Below are positions 53,901 to 62,990 of a stretch of DNA of 64,000 nucleotides, piece after piece. The number at the start of each line of letters is the position of its first letter. Within the stretch, counting starts at the first letter, position 1. Below the pieces are notes generated by a model, which saw nothing but the letters and a program-made list of their open reading frames with translations, was not told the origin of the DNA and made no database searches. The DNA lies in NCBI RefSeq assembly GCF_905147365.1, contig NC_056418.1:8493262-8557261 (forward strand). The letters run 5' to 3'. This DNA comes from Aricia agestis (Eukaryota; Arthropoda; Insecta; Lepidoptera; Lycaenidae). The position numbers were made by a program, and so were the translations under genes.

Positions 53901-54396
53901 CACTTTGCAGACGACGGGGCGGGGCGGGCCGGTCAATTTCGCTGCGTACGCCCGTCGATGTCTGCGGCTGCCCGCGCCGCGTACACAAAGCATACGCCGT
54001 CTGCTTTACTGCATGTAGTTAAACTGGTTTGTGTGATCCACGGCGGGCAGCCGCGGACATGCGCCGCCAGTGCACGCCAGGCACCTGCGGCGCGGTCTTT
54101 TTGCCCGCCGTGTGCGTTGGTAATACAGGATTCCCTTTGTGCTATCGTTCGCAGCGAAATTGACCGGCCCGCCCCGCCCCGTCGTCTGCAAAGCGTCTAA
54201 ATGTCCGTATGTTACAAAATGTTAGTTATCGTGTTCTTCAACTCACGTTTTCAACTCTCACCTTCTCCGTGTTGCCAACATTCTCGACGACCGGTATGCC
54301 GAACTGCACGAGATCGCCGGAGAACACCTCGTGCGGCTCCTTCGACAGCGAGCATCGAGAGTTGTTCACGAACGTGCCGTTGCTGCTCTGGTTATC
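47329..54396 (-). CDS. Slmap: Sarcolemmal membrane-associated protein homologue (SLMAP), 5' partial, 11 exons
   Basis: Exons: 54262-54396, 52575-52709, 51756-51974, 50901-51050, 50446-50547, 49957-50109, 49426-49516, 49203-49295, 48806-48909, 48156-48365, 47329-47964. All have AG and GT borders and phases join without a stop, giving 675 residues. Order: second half of an FHA domain (DNQSSNGTFVN, then FSGDLVQFG), the SLMAP neck (VIALLKLYHPDGREAKLS), long coiled coils, an acidic linker, more coiled coil, and a C-terminal hydrophobic anchor. SLMAP is an adaptor of the STRIPAK PP2A complex that binds phospho-threonine through FHA and restrains Hippo signalling; it sits on ER, outer nuclear or mitochondrial membranes. 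The first FHA half and start codon were not found up to 64000 and probably lie beyond. Coding GC is much higher than its introns. Confidence 0.9.
48156..48365 (-). CDS. Slmap: Slmap exon: coiled coil 3
   Basis: 70 codons, GKAAVEMANILRVMGGLNEE through LRERVAACGAENAQLRAARD to VRARLADLQ; strong heptad pattern, GC-rich. Confidence 0.87.
48806..48909 (-). CDS. Slmap: Slmap exon: acidic Ser-rich linker (104 nt)
   Basis: Encodes AGHETESSSNLDGEMAPDNN then ANSKFNDSDSKEDS; donor TCT|gtgagt. Likely disordered and a candidate phosphorylation region. Length 104 means it must be used with a phase-1 partner. Confidence 0.78.
49203..49295 (-). CDS. Slmap: Slmap exon: acidic linker (93 nt)
   Basis: Encodes KTESENVVEAKPNDTDSCTD then DEKNSRLNN; low complexity, acidic and Ser/Thr-rich. 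93 nt is a multiple of three, so it could be skipped without changing the frame. Confidence 0.75.
49426..49516 (-). CDS. Slmap: Slmap exon: linker (91 nt)
   Basis: VGIKSITADGKSPKEIELIL then KSNNFNSDNL plus one base; donor CTTG|gtaagt. Its one leftover base joins AA of the next exon to make Glu. Confidence 0.8.
49794..49935. mobile_element. Palindromic MITE in a Slmap intron
   Basis: Ends AAGGGCCTGTTTCACCACTT and AAGTGGTGAAACAGGCCCTAA are exact mirrors; inner arms 'aataggctattcaca' and 'ggatagcctatt'. It stops 22 bp before the exon at 49957 on its 3' (donor) side. Confidence 0.75.
49957..50109 (-). CDS. Slmap: Slmap exon: central linker
   Basis: 51 codons, YSVQNGEAKILVVCTDSNKL through LSLPDYIKLLLPQNLLNK. 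It is less obviously coiled and includes a Leu-rich helix near its end. Confidence 0.82.
50446..50547 (-). CDS. Slmap: Slmap exon: short coiled-coil segment
   Basis: 34 codons, KLATRCERKLCAARLAIAAA then EDRELTLRKHLPLA; borders cag|AAA and GCG|gtaaga. Confidence 0.82.
50901..51050 (-). CDS. Slmap: Slmap exon: coiled coil 2
   Basis: 50 codons, EVALESLRTAHEQRLALEEK through ALHHHNYALRMAANNALQEL; Leu/Ala heptads throughout, phase 0 at both ends. Confidence 0.85.
51098..51400. mobile_element. Repeat in Slmap intron, 'gacaggtgtcaagggacacc' type
   Basis: A sharply different composition from the flanks, with 'gtgtcgttacaacttttcgt' and 'gcaacgcgcgataaggaaag'. It looks like a known type of moth interspersed repeat but its ends are uncertain. 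Confidence 0.35.
51756..51974 (-). CDS. Slmap: Slmap exon: coiled coil 1
   Basis: 73 codons from EAIQREAALESRLRTLREC through SWELFVGEQRLLMRVHTLE to DLLTDKRNYQ. The W..ל-free core 'GEQRLLMRV' aligns with the DEDRLLSR-type segment of SLMAP proteins. Heptad spacing of Leu is clear. Confidence 0.85.
52000..52110 (-). mobile_element. Non-LTR retrotransposon 3' end fragment in Slmap intron
   Basis: 'aataagggggcaaacgagca', 'ggtcacctgatggaaagcaa' and 'gctgcaggtgcgttgcc' match 24240-24350 and 31557-31660. Confidence 0.6.
52575..52709 (-). CDS. Slmap: Slmap exon: neck after FHA
   Basis: 45 codons beginning NTFPPVIALLKLYHPDG and ending EEIYQLNNFVQ. The ALLKLYHPDGREA part corresponds to the SLMAP segment directly after FHA; the Tyr-Gln-Leu-Asn helix begins the coiled coil. 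Confidence 0.88.
52784..52925. mobile_element. Palindromic MITE (same family as 4372-4545) in Slmap intron
   Basis: Ends 'atttctaggcagatgggg' and 'cccccatctgcctag', interior 'aatgttagctgtgatcgat'. Confidence 0.6.
52968..53147. mobile_element. Palindromic MITE in Slmap intron, TAAACACACTAGGCC ends
   Basis: 'aaacacactaggccgaaaat' mirrors 'ggcctagtgtgttta'; inner 'acgcggcc' and 'ggccgcgt', 'gattacgcctg' and 'caggcgtaatc'. Confidence 0.65.
53893..54202. mobile_element. GC-rich palindromic MITE in Slmap intron
   Basis: Ends TTAGGCACTTTGCAGACGAC and the mirror of GTCGTCTGCAAAGCGTCTAA; arms of about 50 bp including 'ggccggtcaatttcgctgcg'. It ends 59 bp before the FHA exon on the donor side. ORFs here are artefacts. 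Confidence 0.75.
54262..54396 (-). CDS. Slmap: Slmap exon: second half of FHA domain
   Basis: 45 codons, phase 0 at both ends. The SSNGTF motif is the conserved FHA phosphopeptide-binding loop (Ser and Asn contact the phosphothreonine), followed by the SGDLVQFG strand. The exon border within the FHA domain means the upstream exon should end just before 'DNQSSNG'. Confidence 0.9.
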
Positions 54397-55639
54397 CTGG
54401 AAAATTAAAAAGTTTCGCTAAAGTGTGTTCCGAAACTCAAACAGTATATGGTAAGTGCGATTTGACGAGACTAGAAGTACCGCGCAAATTAAATTACACC
54501 ACTATAGAAATTCCTAGTGTCCACAAGAATAGAAAGACTAACCTAAAAGAAAAATAGTATTTTTTGTAAAACAGCTTATGCACATTATTATTTTATTGCA
54601 ATAAATAAGACATTTAAGTAAATAATAAAATCCTATGGTACAAATATTTTATAAATATTATATGTATAGGTACATAATATATCCAAAAATATTATAACTT
54701 AAAATAAGTATAAATAAGTATCTAACAAAATAGTTTCAAGTTATCTATTCACCTTCAGTCTACAAAGACAAGGTTGAGAGCATAATGGATTCTTTGTTTT
54801 AAGACTTTTAAGATATTCTTTATCTTTTTCGAAACACGCGATACGAAGATTGCAAGCTTATCAACAAAAGTTCTTTGAACTTGCATATAAATCACTCCTA
54901 GAATATTTATCACCTGCAGTTATAATTCATCACTTATTAAAGTACTTACTTATAATTAACTAAGTAGATGACCCAGTGAAACCATAATATTACTGTCGTT
55001 TTTTTGGATTTTAATCGCAATTTTTACATATTTTCTCACCGTACAAACGGTCCCTGGACTATAGTTAATAGAATCAGGCGTTACTTTGCGGAAATCCATA
55101 GATTAAAATTTAGTATGTTATTATTTTTAGCAAAAGACTCTACGAACGTTGTCATCATCCTGAGGATCGAGGTTTTCAACCTGCATGGTGGTGAGAGGCC
55201 CTGCCCTGCATTTGCCAACATTATTGCTTGTGTGGTGGAGGTTCTTGCATGGCACTCCCATACGCATAGGCAGTGTGGGAGAGGAGGGAGGTGCTGCACG
55301 CATACCTATGCGTACACTCACTCATTTACTTACAGGTTGAGGTTTATTGCGCGGAATATTGCTAAAAATAATAACATACTTAAAGGTTCCCTGGACTTTC
55401 ACGAATATTTAAAGACTAAAATTAGCTAAATCGGTTTAACCATTCTCGAGCTTTCGCGGGACTAACAAAATTTAAAATTCATAATTTTTATTCCCATACC
55501 TGAGGATGAATATTATTAATAAATAATAATACACCCGCTTTTCTAATCGGCCTCCGACCTTGCTACTTATAACTAATACAAGTATTCATTACCTTAGCAC
55601 ACACATACAAAAAACATATTATAATGTAGTATAAAGAAA
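54397..55639. other. Probable Slmap intron or 5' region without recognised exon
   Basis: AT-rich. Within it 55040-55400 is a repeat with inverted 'agtatgttattatttttagc' (55110) and 'gctaaaaataataacatact' (55362) arms and a GC-rich middle. The missing FHA first-half exon was looked for and not seen. Confidence 0.4.
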
Positions 55640-56112
55640 AAGGTACCACTATAACCGGAGAATACTACGCATTAATATTGGAAAAGTTAAAGGAGGCAAT
55701 TAAAGAAAAACGTCGTGGAAAATTGGCCAAGGGTGTGTTGCTTTTGCAAGACAACGCGCCGGTTCACAAGAGTTGCCATGGCTGCTCTTCACACGCATGG
55801 ATTCGAACCACTTGTTCACCCACCCTACAGTCCAGACCTGGCCCCTAGCGATTTTTATTTGTTTCCAAATTTAAAAAAAGAGCTAAGGGGAAGGAAATTT
55901 TCCGACGATAACGAAGTGAAGGAGGCAATTTCGGCGCATTTTGAGGCCAAAGACAAAAAATATTTTTTCGATGGTTTAGAAAAATTAATCCATGATCAAA
56001 TAAATGTATTACACTTAAGGGTGATTATATTGAAAAAGGAAAAATAAATTTATTTTTCCTTTTCAATATAAACAACCCTTTCATTCCGCGAACTTTTGGA
56101 CCTCCCCTCGTA
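55640..56112 (+). pseudogene. 5'-truncated dead mariner with 3' terminal repeat
   Basis: KGTTITGEYYALILEKLKEA and GVLLLQDNAPVHKS, a one-base frameshift near 55772, then AALHTHGFEPLVHPPYSPDL, APSDFYLFPNLKKEL and a stop at 56045. These contain the second and third catalytic Asp regions of mariner transposases. The 3' terminal repeat 'gaacttttggacctcccctc' follows and is bounded by TA. The 5' half is absent. Confidence 0.8.
56026..56070. repeat. Palindrome spanning the mariner stop codon
   Basis: 'attgaaaaaggaaaaataaa' is followed at once by its complement, with one extra A in the left arm. It contains the stop codon and an AATAAA on each strand. Confidence 0.6.
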
Positions 56113-56131
56113 TGTATTTACATTTTACAGA

Positions 56132-56300
56132 GTGTAACACAACAAATTGAGAATACTTTGAGGTTGTATGTGTCATTTGTATGAAGTTCATCGTGAAAGT
56201 AGCAGCTGAAAGAGTTAAGTTTTTTGTGATTTGTATGGGCAAACCCCAGCGTCAGAAACTATCCCATACAAAAGTTGAAAAAAAGTTTATCTATACTTTG
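56132..56300. mobile_element. ACAGGGTGTAAC-family MITE, decayed half
   Basis: 'gagtgtaacacaacaaattg', 'gtgaaagtagcagc' and 'catacaaaagttgaaaa'; the right arm is lost. Confidence 0.4.
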
Positions 56301-56542
56301 TACCGAGTTAGTTACCGCTTGGCTAACATCTTTTTTTTTACAATGTTCGCTTATCAAAAACGTGGAACATTAATCAGCTGTTTTTCGATTATTTCCCGAC
56401 CGTAGCGGACGAATTCATTGCCAATAATTGAACAGGGAAATCCTTTTCATACATCAAAACATACAAAAGGGCAAGGGATAGAAACCTATCGTGTAATATT
56501 ATGGATTCAAGCTACTTACGTTACTAATAAACCACTATTTGT

Positions 56543-56714
56543 ATAAGCGGGCTCCTAGACGATCAATTTTATTGTGCAATATCACGTATTGAGCAATATA
56601 ACCGTCTAGAGTTAATATTGAACGCGCCCGCCTTTCAATCTTGTTGTCAAATAAGTTGTTCGATAAAATATATTGCGTGTGTAATAAAATTGATCGTCTA
56701 GGGGCCCGCTTACA
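56543..56714. mobile_element. Palindromic MITE, TAAGCGGGC..CTAGACGATC ends
   Basis: Ends 'taagcgggctcctagacgat' and 'cgtctaggggcccgctta', with 'caattttatt' and 'aataaaattg' next inward. Confidence 0.7.
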
Positions 56715-57214
56715 GACTATTATTTAAATTATTAAATGTCTTTTCCCAATCGAATACATTAGAAAAGTCGCTTGATAGACATGGTTTTCTGAAGTTTAGG
56801 CCTCTTACACACTGCGACTTTTAACAGCGATGCAGTCGCGCGTTTTTTAAGCGCGCGACTGCATCGCGACACCAGCAATTTTTGTATCGATTCAGTTGCG
56901 CGTGAAAGCAAAAACGCCTACGTTACAGAAAATTTAAAATATTTATTTATTTCAGTACTCAAGTAATACCTTGGATACAACATATCAAAATAAAATATAC
57001 GCCAATTTCCTTCTAAATACACTTGAAATTTGTTTTATTTGTTTAGATAAAGATAAGATAATATAAAGACTAGGTACACCAGAAACGACAATTTGTCATC
57101 AATACTTAGAACAAGTGATAGAAAAAAAATTCTGGCATTTCAAGTCCATGATAGACCATATTCTATAATACTTACATACAATTTAAAACAAAAATTAATT
57201 TTTATTTTTTGTTG

Positions 57215-57580
57215 GTCTTTTCGGTCGAGGTTTACCTCGAGAATGGCTGAACCGATTTGGCTAATTCTAGTCTTGAAATATTCGTGGAAGTCCAGGGCGA
57301 GTTTGTCTAGTCTACACTAATATTATAAAGAGGAAAACTTTGTTTGTATAATTGTAATGACTAGGCTCAAAAACTACTGGACCGATTTTTAAAATTCTTT
57401 CACCATTCGAAAGCTACATTATCCACGAGTAACATAGGCTAAATTTTATTTAGAAAAAAATTGGTTTCCGTAGGATATTTGGGTTTTTCGGAGACAAGGT
57501 GTAAAAAATCGACCAGAGAAGTTACTTATTTTGCGTACGCTGCCTAAACTATAAAAGATAGAGCCATAAAATGTTCTAAT
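57215..57580 (+). mobile_element. Helitron fragments (family E followed by Lep1-like)
   Basis: 'gctgaaccgatttggctaat' matches 10378; at 57315 'tctacactaatattataaag' begins a Lep1-like copy with 'aaactactggaccgattttt'. No 3' end was seen. Confidence 0.45.
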
Positions 57581-58029
57581 TAGTTTTAGATCTTATAAAT
57601 ATCTACAGATAAGTCCGCGACACACTATACCTATCTATGTCGAGTGAGGCACAACAACAATTTTTTTATTTAAAAAATCTTGAATTTTTTTGACTACATT
57701 TAAACGCGTTTATTTTACTCATGCTATTAATCCTTATCAAAATAAATTATTTGATCACTAAGTACAGTTTATGTAGATAATATTTGGTCTTTGAGTAACT
57801 AAAATTGGACGTTTGGTTTTAAAGTCATGGCGAAATTAAAATATGTATTACGATTTCTACCGCACGGCCCGTTGCGAAGTGGGCGTCATCAAGGCGGGGG
57901 TGCGCGTGCGAGAGGGGAGTTTAGATCTATTAGTTCTTTAATCTTTTCAGAGCTAGAATATTACACGCTATTAACATTTTCTTAAATATTTGAAAATGCC
58001 TAAGATACCAGGTCGGACGACCATGGCGC

Positions 58030-58103
58030 CATACTTATACATACGTATATTAGTCACTTCAATAAAATAATATGGGCAAAACAACGTTTGCCGGGACAGC
58101 TAG
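58030..58103 (+). mobile_element. Helitron-like family D, 3' end
   Basis: 'tattagtcacttcaataaaa', 'caaaacaacgtttgccggga' and CTAG at 58100-58103, as at 25850-25935. Confidence 0.5.
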
Positions 58104-59121
58104 TATCATAATAAAATAAACTGTAAATGCGAACCACAATTCTTTCTGACAAAGTTAAATCCCGCTGGATTCTGGAACCATACAAACAATCCTACTTTTA
58201 CCCAGAAGTATTTGAAAAGTTTCTTCAAAATCAGTAGTTTCGGGACTTATTAAACATACAAACTGATCTTTCTACTTTATGGTATACATAAAGACAAGAA
58301 TAATATTTTACACATGACTGTGTATGTATGTTACAGTCATACTAGCACGTATATTTAATGAAATAATCGACTTAAGTACTTGTAAATTTGTAAATATTTT
58401 TGATGAATGGACAAATTATATGACAGAACTATTACCTATATTAAAAGTTATACATATACATACAGCAGATAAATAATAATAGGTTCTAGCTTCAAAAACT
58501 CAACAATTCTCTCGTCAGTCGTCATACTTAAACCTCAAAAAATATTTCCGGCGAACATAAAATCTTTTTTTTTGAAGTCGTTAAAAGAAAAAAAATCTTT
58601 ATCTTGATCGTTCTCATTGACCATTATCTCTCACGTAACTCGTAATTATTCCATATTTAACTTGAAAACAACGTGTTTGTGACAAAATCGAAAGTGCAAC
58701 TTTCTAAATTATTTCAACGATTTATTATTACTTTTACTCAAATATTATCCGAATATAAGCTACATTTTGTTATTTATATGCGTTAATAATATAATATGGT
58801 CAATCTCTTATGTCATAGCATTAAAAACTTGAAGGATATTGGGCCTCTATCTTCATATTTCTTAGTTTCATACTACAAGAAAGAACTGCTGATTTCAGTG
58901 CATCTTTGTACAAATTTTAGCCTTTATTACCTTAGAAATAAGATCTATAAAGTACACTGGGTACAATGACCGTACGTGGAGGGAATATTGGACTAGCCCA
59001 CGCGCTTAGACAGTTTTTTTTCTTCCGGATTTAGAGCATCCTGCCTTCTGTCTTCACTTTCATTTTTAGCGACATTGGCAAGTGTGGAAGCTATTCAAAA
59101 ATATTACAACAAAATATATAT
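58104..59121. other. Gene-less AT-rich stretch
   Basis: Nothing recognised. Confidence 0.35.
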
Positions 59122-59462
59122 TAGGTCCTTACTCCTTACATATGAAATTGGCGTTTTGTTGTACAGGCCACTTTGATCTCAAATATCTCCTCTTTGGTTA
59201 AGAATTCCAAAATATTCAAATTTATAATATTCATTTATTTGGTACATTTGAGTTTCCACAACTGTCATTCATTTGTTTTTTTTTCTTGATTATTTTTTTT
59301 TAAGTCATTTATTATATCGCACAATGGAAAAATTTTAATATCGCTTTATTTACGAATATGAGTTCTACCGTGGCACGAGTGCTGCAGAACAGCTCGAGCT
59401 GGTATTAATTAATTATATTCCTCCCATACAAAACGCCAATTTCATATGACGTAAGACCTAAT
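59122..59462. mobile_element. MITE, TTAGGTC..TATGAAATTGGCGTTTTG ends
   Basis: The left end 'cttacatatgaaattggcgt' mirrors the right end 'acgccaatttcatatgacgt' and 'aagacctaa'. Solo ends are at 16206-16250 and 16980-17010. Confidence 0.55.
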
Positions 59463-59537
59463 GTTAAGCATTGAAAAAAAAGCAACTTTTATATTATCTT
59501 AGTTGAGATCTTCCCATAAGAGTACACTCAACTCCTT

Positions 59538-59696
59538 ACGGCTGTTCCCAATATTTGATCCATCTCTGGTTTTGCCTTACTAGAGATAGGAATAGCTCAC
59601 AATTGACATAAAATATTTTATGTCTAATGTGAGCTATTTCTATCTCTAGTAGGGTAAAACCAGAGATAGATCAAATATAGGGAACGGCCGTTAGCC
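59538..59696. mobile_element. Palindromic MITE, 'acggctgttccca..atttgatc' ends
   Basis: Ends 'cggctgttcccaatatttga' and 'tcaaatatagggaacggccg'; the centre is 'ttgacataaaatattttatg'. Confidence 0.7.
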
Positions 59697-60619
59697 TATA
59701 TTGGGTGCGGTAGCCGATAACCGAACTTAAGTCGACTCCCTCTCTATTCTCTATTCTCACTAGTATTCTAGTTCATATTGGTAGCGTTAGTTGGTTGTCT
59801 TGCTATGGCTATTCAACCTAAATCAAGCCAATTTCATATTATAATTATTTATACCAGTACATAATATTATGTAGAGAACTTCGCCCATGGCCTTAAACTG
59901 ACCTAGACCATTAAATATTAGTAGGTACTTAGTCAACACATTTGAGGCGATTTAAAATCTTATACCCAAACGCTCTACTAGCCAAGAACCAGTATTTATT
60001 ATTAATTTATTATGTATACTTCGCGAGAGATCCAAAATATAAGAGCTAAGGAGTAAGGACTATCGGAAACCCCGTTGATTTTTGAGAGTTCGCGCTGAAA
60101 TATCGTCAGAAAAGAGGCTGATTTGTAAAGGAAAATTATACATGTTTTCAGTATACTGTATATAGTTTTTCTTTACAAATTATCACACTCTCGTTAATAT
60201 AACTAATTCACACAACGTGCTACTAAACTACTAACGTATTCACCGGCTGTTACTGTATAAGGTTACATCAATAGGAAAACTAGTTTTTAATAACGTGCCT
60301 TGCTGTATCGAATTTGCATCAAACAAACCGTTTATAAACAAAAAGCTATTACACAATAGTAATTTGTATATTATGTTGGTCAGGAAGATAACCAGAATTT
60401 TGATGGTTAACTCGGTTGCTAAAATACAGAATCCAATTCTCGTATTTAGCTTTCAATTGATCATAAATGAGTCATCTTTCGAAAAGTCATAAAAATCTCA
60501 AGACGGTTCGTTATTATCAATTGAAAGCACTGATTGAAAGTTAATTGAAAGTGTAAGCATAGAATATATATGGTGTAAGTTAGATATTGCGAGAATAGGA
60601 CATATTAGTGCAATGTTTT

Positions 60620-61300
60620 CACGCTAGAGGCACCACCAGCATAGACAGCAAACAAAAACTTTTGTTCGACGTTTGACAACGTTTCTGTTACTGTCATTAC
60701 TCTGACAGAGTAGATAGAATTATAGAGTATGCCGACTAAGTGCCAACCCAGTACCCACACGTACCACAACCACACGACATCGCAACGACAAAATGTCGTC
60801 GAGCTGTGGTTACGTGTGAATGGTGTTGCTGCAGCATTTTGTGGTTGCGTTGTGGTACCGACAAAATGACGTTGCGATGTGGTTGCGACGTGGTTGCGTC
60901 ATGTGCAAGTCGAACTAGTTACTCAGAGTCACAATAGACATAACAACCAGTAGTTCGACTGCTAAGAAACGGACAGGTTTCAATATCTGTCAAATTCGTC
61001 GGGTTTCACTAGGATTATAAATGGAATGTGCCTCGCGCTGGCTGATATAATTTATTTTTAAATATTTAAAATAAAGATTTCAAAATTGGATTCTGACAAT
61101 TTTAATCACATGTGCCAAAATACAAACAACAATACGACCAAAGAGGAACACGTCCAGCGAATATGTCATAGTCTTAAATTCGTAGGTAACAAGTTAACAA
61201 CCCTAGCGACGATTTTCGTCATAATACGTCAAATTTAAAAATTTCAACATCAGTTCTAAGTCGGCATACTCTATAATTCTGTCTACTCTGGTTTTGCTGC
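60620..61300. mobile_element. Nested inverted-repeat region with 'tagaattatagagtatgccg' arms
   Basis: 'gatagaattatagagtatgc' (60714) is mirrored at 61262-61285, giving arms around an inner palindrome of 'gtggttgcg / cgcaaccac' type (60755-60920). 60620-60695 is also found in reverse at 29385-29455. Confidence 0.5.
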
Positions 61301-61310
61301 CAGTTTTACC

Positions 61311-61650
61311 ACAGTCATGACTGTGAGTGTTGAATAACCTGCCGTGTAATGCAGTGACTGATGGTTGCATGAAATTGATTTACAGTTATTTGGATATTTT
61401 GGTTTTTATGTCATGCAACCATCAATCATGACTTTTGAGTAAACGTTTAATGGCATTTCGTCAATCCCGCGTCAGTCAGTCAGTCGTCCATAATTATCTT
61501 GCGTGAAAACGTGTATTCTTTGTGAGGTTTTGCGTATGACTGACAATCAGTCGGAATGACTGTGTAAAGCGAAATTAATTTCAACACTCACCAACTGTCA
61601 AACGAAAGTCATGATTGATGAAATTGACTGACCAGGGCATGACTGTCTAA
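61311..61650. mobile_element. MITE-like, 'agtcatgact' ends and gtcagtcagtc run
   Basis: 'ggttgcatgaaattgattta' and 'atgtcatgcaaccatcaatc' form an inner inverted repeat at 61363-61435. The outer ends are less certain. Confidence 0.4.
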
Positions 61651-61894
61651 TGGACGCCTTACTGTATGTGCTAGTAGCGCCCTCTTCTCCGACCTTTGCG
61701 TAATTTTCTTTGGTATTCTCAGATTTTTCAGTTGTAACTTGTAATACTGAGTAAGATCCTCGGTTAGTTGCTACTTTATTTCGACTTCAAATTACTTATA
61801 TCATTTCGTATATAATATTTCGCCGCCTACTGATTATTTTAATAATCACTATCCTTTCGTACACGAGCCAATTCTACTATCAAGATATTGATTC

Positions 61895-62012
61895 ATAAGG
61901 GACCTACGTGATTTGATCAGATTATGTCAATTCATTGTTACTCGTGATCTCTCGGCTGTGTTTGGCATAACTCGACCAAATCACGTAAGTCATCACCTAT
62001 GAATCAATAACT
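61895..62012. mobile_element. Palindromic MITE, 'tgattcataaggg' ends
   Basis: 'ttgattcataagggacctac' mirrors 'catcacctatgaatcaat' and shares 'gtgatttgatcagattatgt'-type interior with 4372-4545. Confidence 0.5.
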
Positions 62013-62732
62013 CAGTACAAAGTTTCAACCAAATCGACTCAACATTCAATACAAATTAAATCATTTTTATTGCGCACTATATTTGTATATCATGTGTACA
62101 TTCAAAGTGCGTCCTATCAACTATCAAGTCCTTTTTGAGGTCAGTCAGTACTCATATTATACTACAATACGAGACCAATGTACTAATTTTAATATTGTAA
62201 TAATGATTTATTATTATTTGTTTTATTATTCATCTAAATTAGTATTGTAGTGCGGTGTATATAATAATTAATAATAGTAGCACGGGAGCCCTAGAACATT
62301 TTTTTTTTGTGATTAATAACAAGCAAAATGTTTGTGAGTAGCTACATTTTGATAAGACGAACAACATTTTTATTTTCGAAAATTCTCGAAAGTGGTAGCT
62401 AACAGAGATAGAAAGGATTTCATACTTTGACTTGATGGTCCTAAAGTATTCCGTACACCATACTACCCTGGATTCTAGAATGCGTAACGCTTGTATGGGT
62501 TGAAAAAAAAACATTAGGTTGAATTTCTGATAGTCCAGTCAAAAGAGGAGCATTAACTTTGCATTTTAGAACAAAAATCATATTACATTAGAATTTGTAT
62601 TTAATAGATGTACCCAGTATGTCGTACTACTCTACATATATCTACTTTTACCTATTCTTATAGAAAAGCGAAATAATGATAACTTACGTGTGACCGACAC
62701 ACTATCTCCATTGAACTAATCAGATCATTCCA

Positions 62733-62990
62733 CTAAATTAACGGTTTTAACGTATTCCACGTTGTAATTACGTGACAATACGTGCTCTGAACGTATGGGG
62801 GCATGGAGCATTCTAGGCCGAAGATAACTAGGCAATTAAGACGTCGTTTGGAAACCGCGTAGGCAACCATTGAGTCACCAGCTCCTAAACTAGACATTAT
62901 ACCATAAGCAGGTATATGTAATTCAGAATCAATCCACTCGGCTCCACTAAAGTGGTCCGTATGGGGAAGCCATAAAGGCTTTGCCGGAGG
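62733..62990 (-). other. 85-codon open stretch with GAGDS motif, uncertain
   Basis: The minus strand is open from a codon after TAA at 62991 to a TAG at 62733, with no ATG until the internal IMSSLGAGDSMVAYAVSKRR. GAGDS followed by a hydrophobic helix resembles the catalytic loop of PfkB/ribokinase sugar kinases, but the rest (ECSMPPYVQSTYC) does not clearly continue such a domain. GC is higher than the flanks. It may be an exon, a decayed gene piece or an unrecognised repeat. Confidence 0.25.

Noticed and set aside
53958..54421. Plus-strand ORFs over the FHA exon and neighbouring MITE
   Set aside because: One set is the palindromic MITE, the other is antisense to the Slmap FHA exon.
57841..57915. 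Possible missing first FHA exon of Slmap
   Set aside because: GC-rich but no R-N-H-A or glycine motif of an FHA domain in any minus-strand frame.
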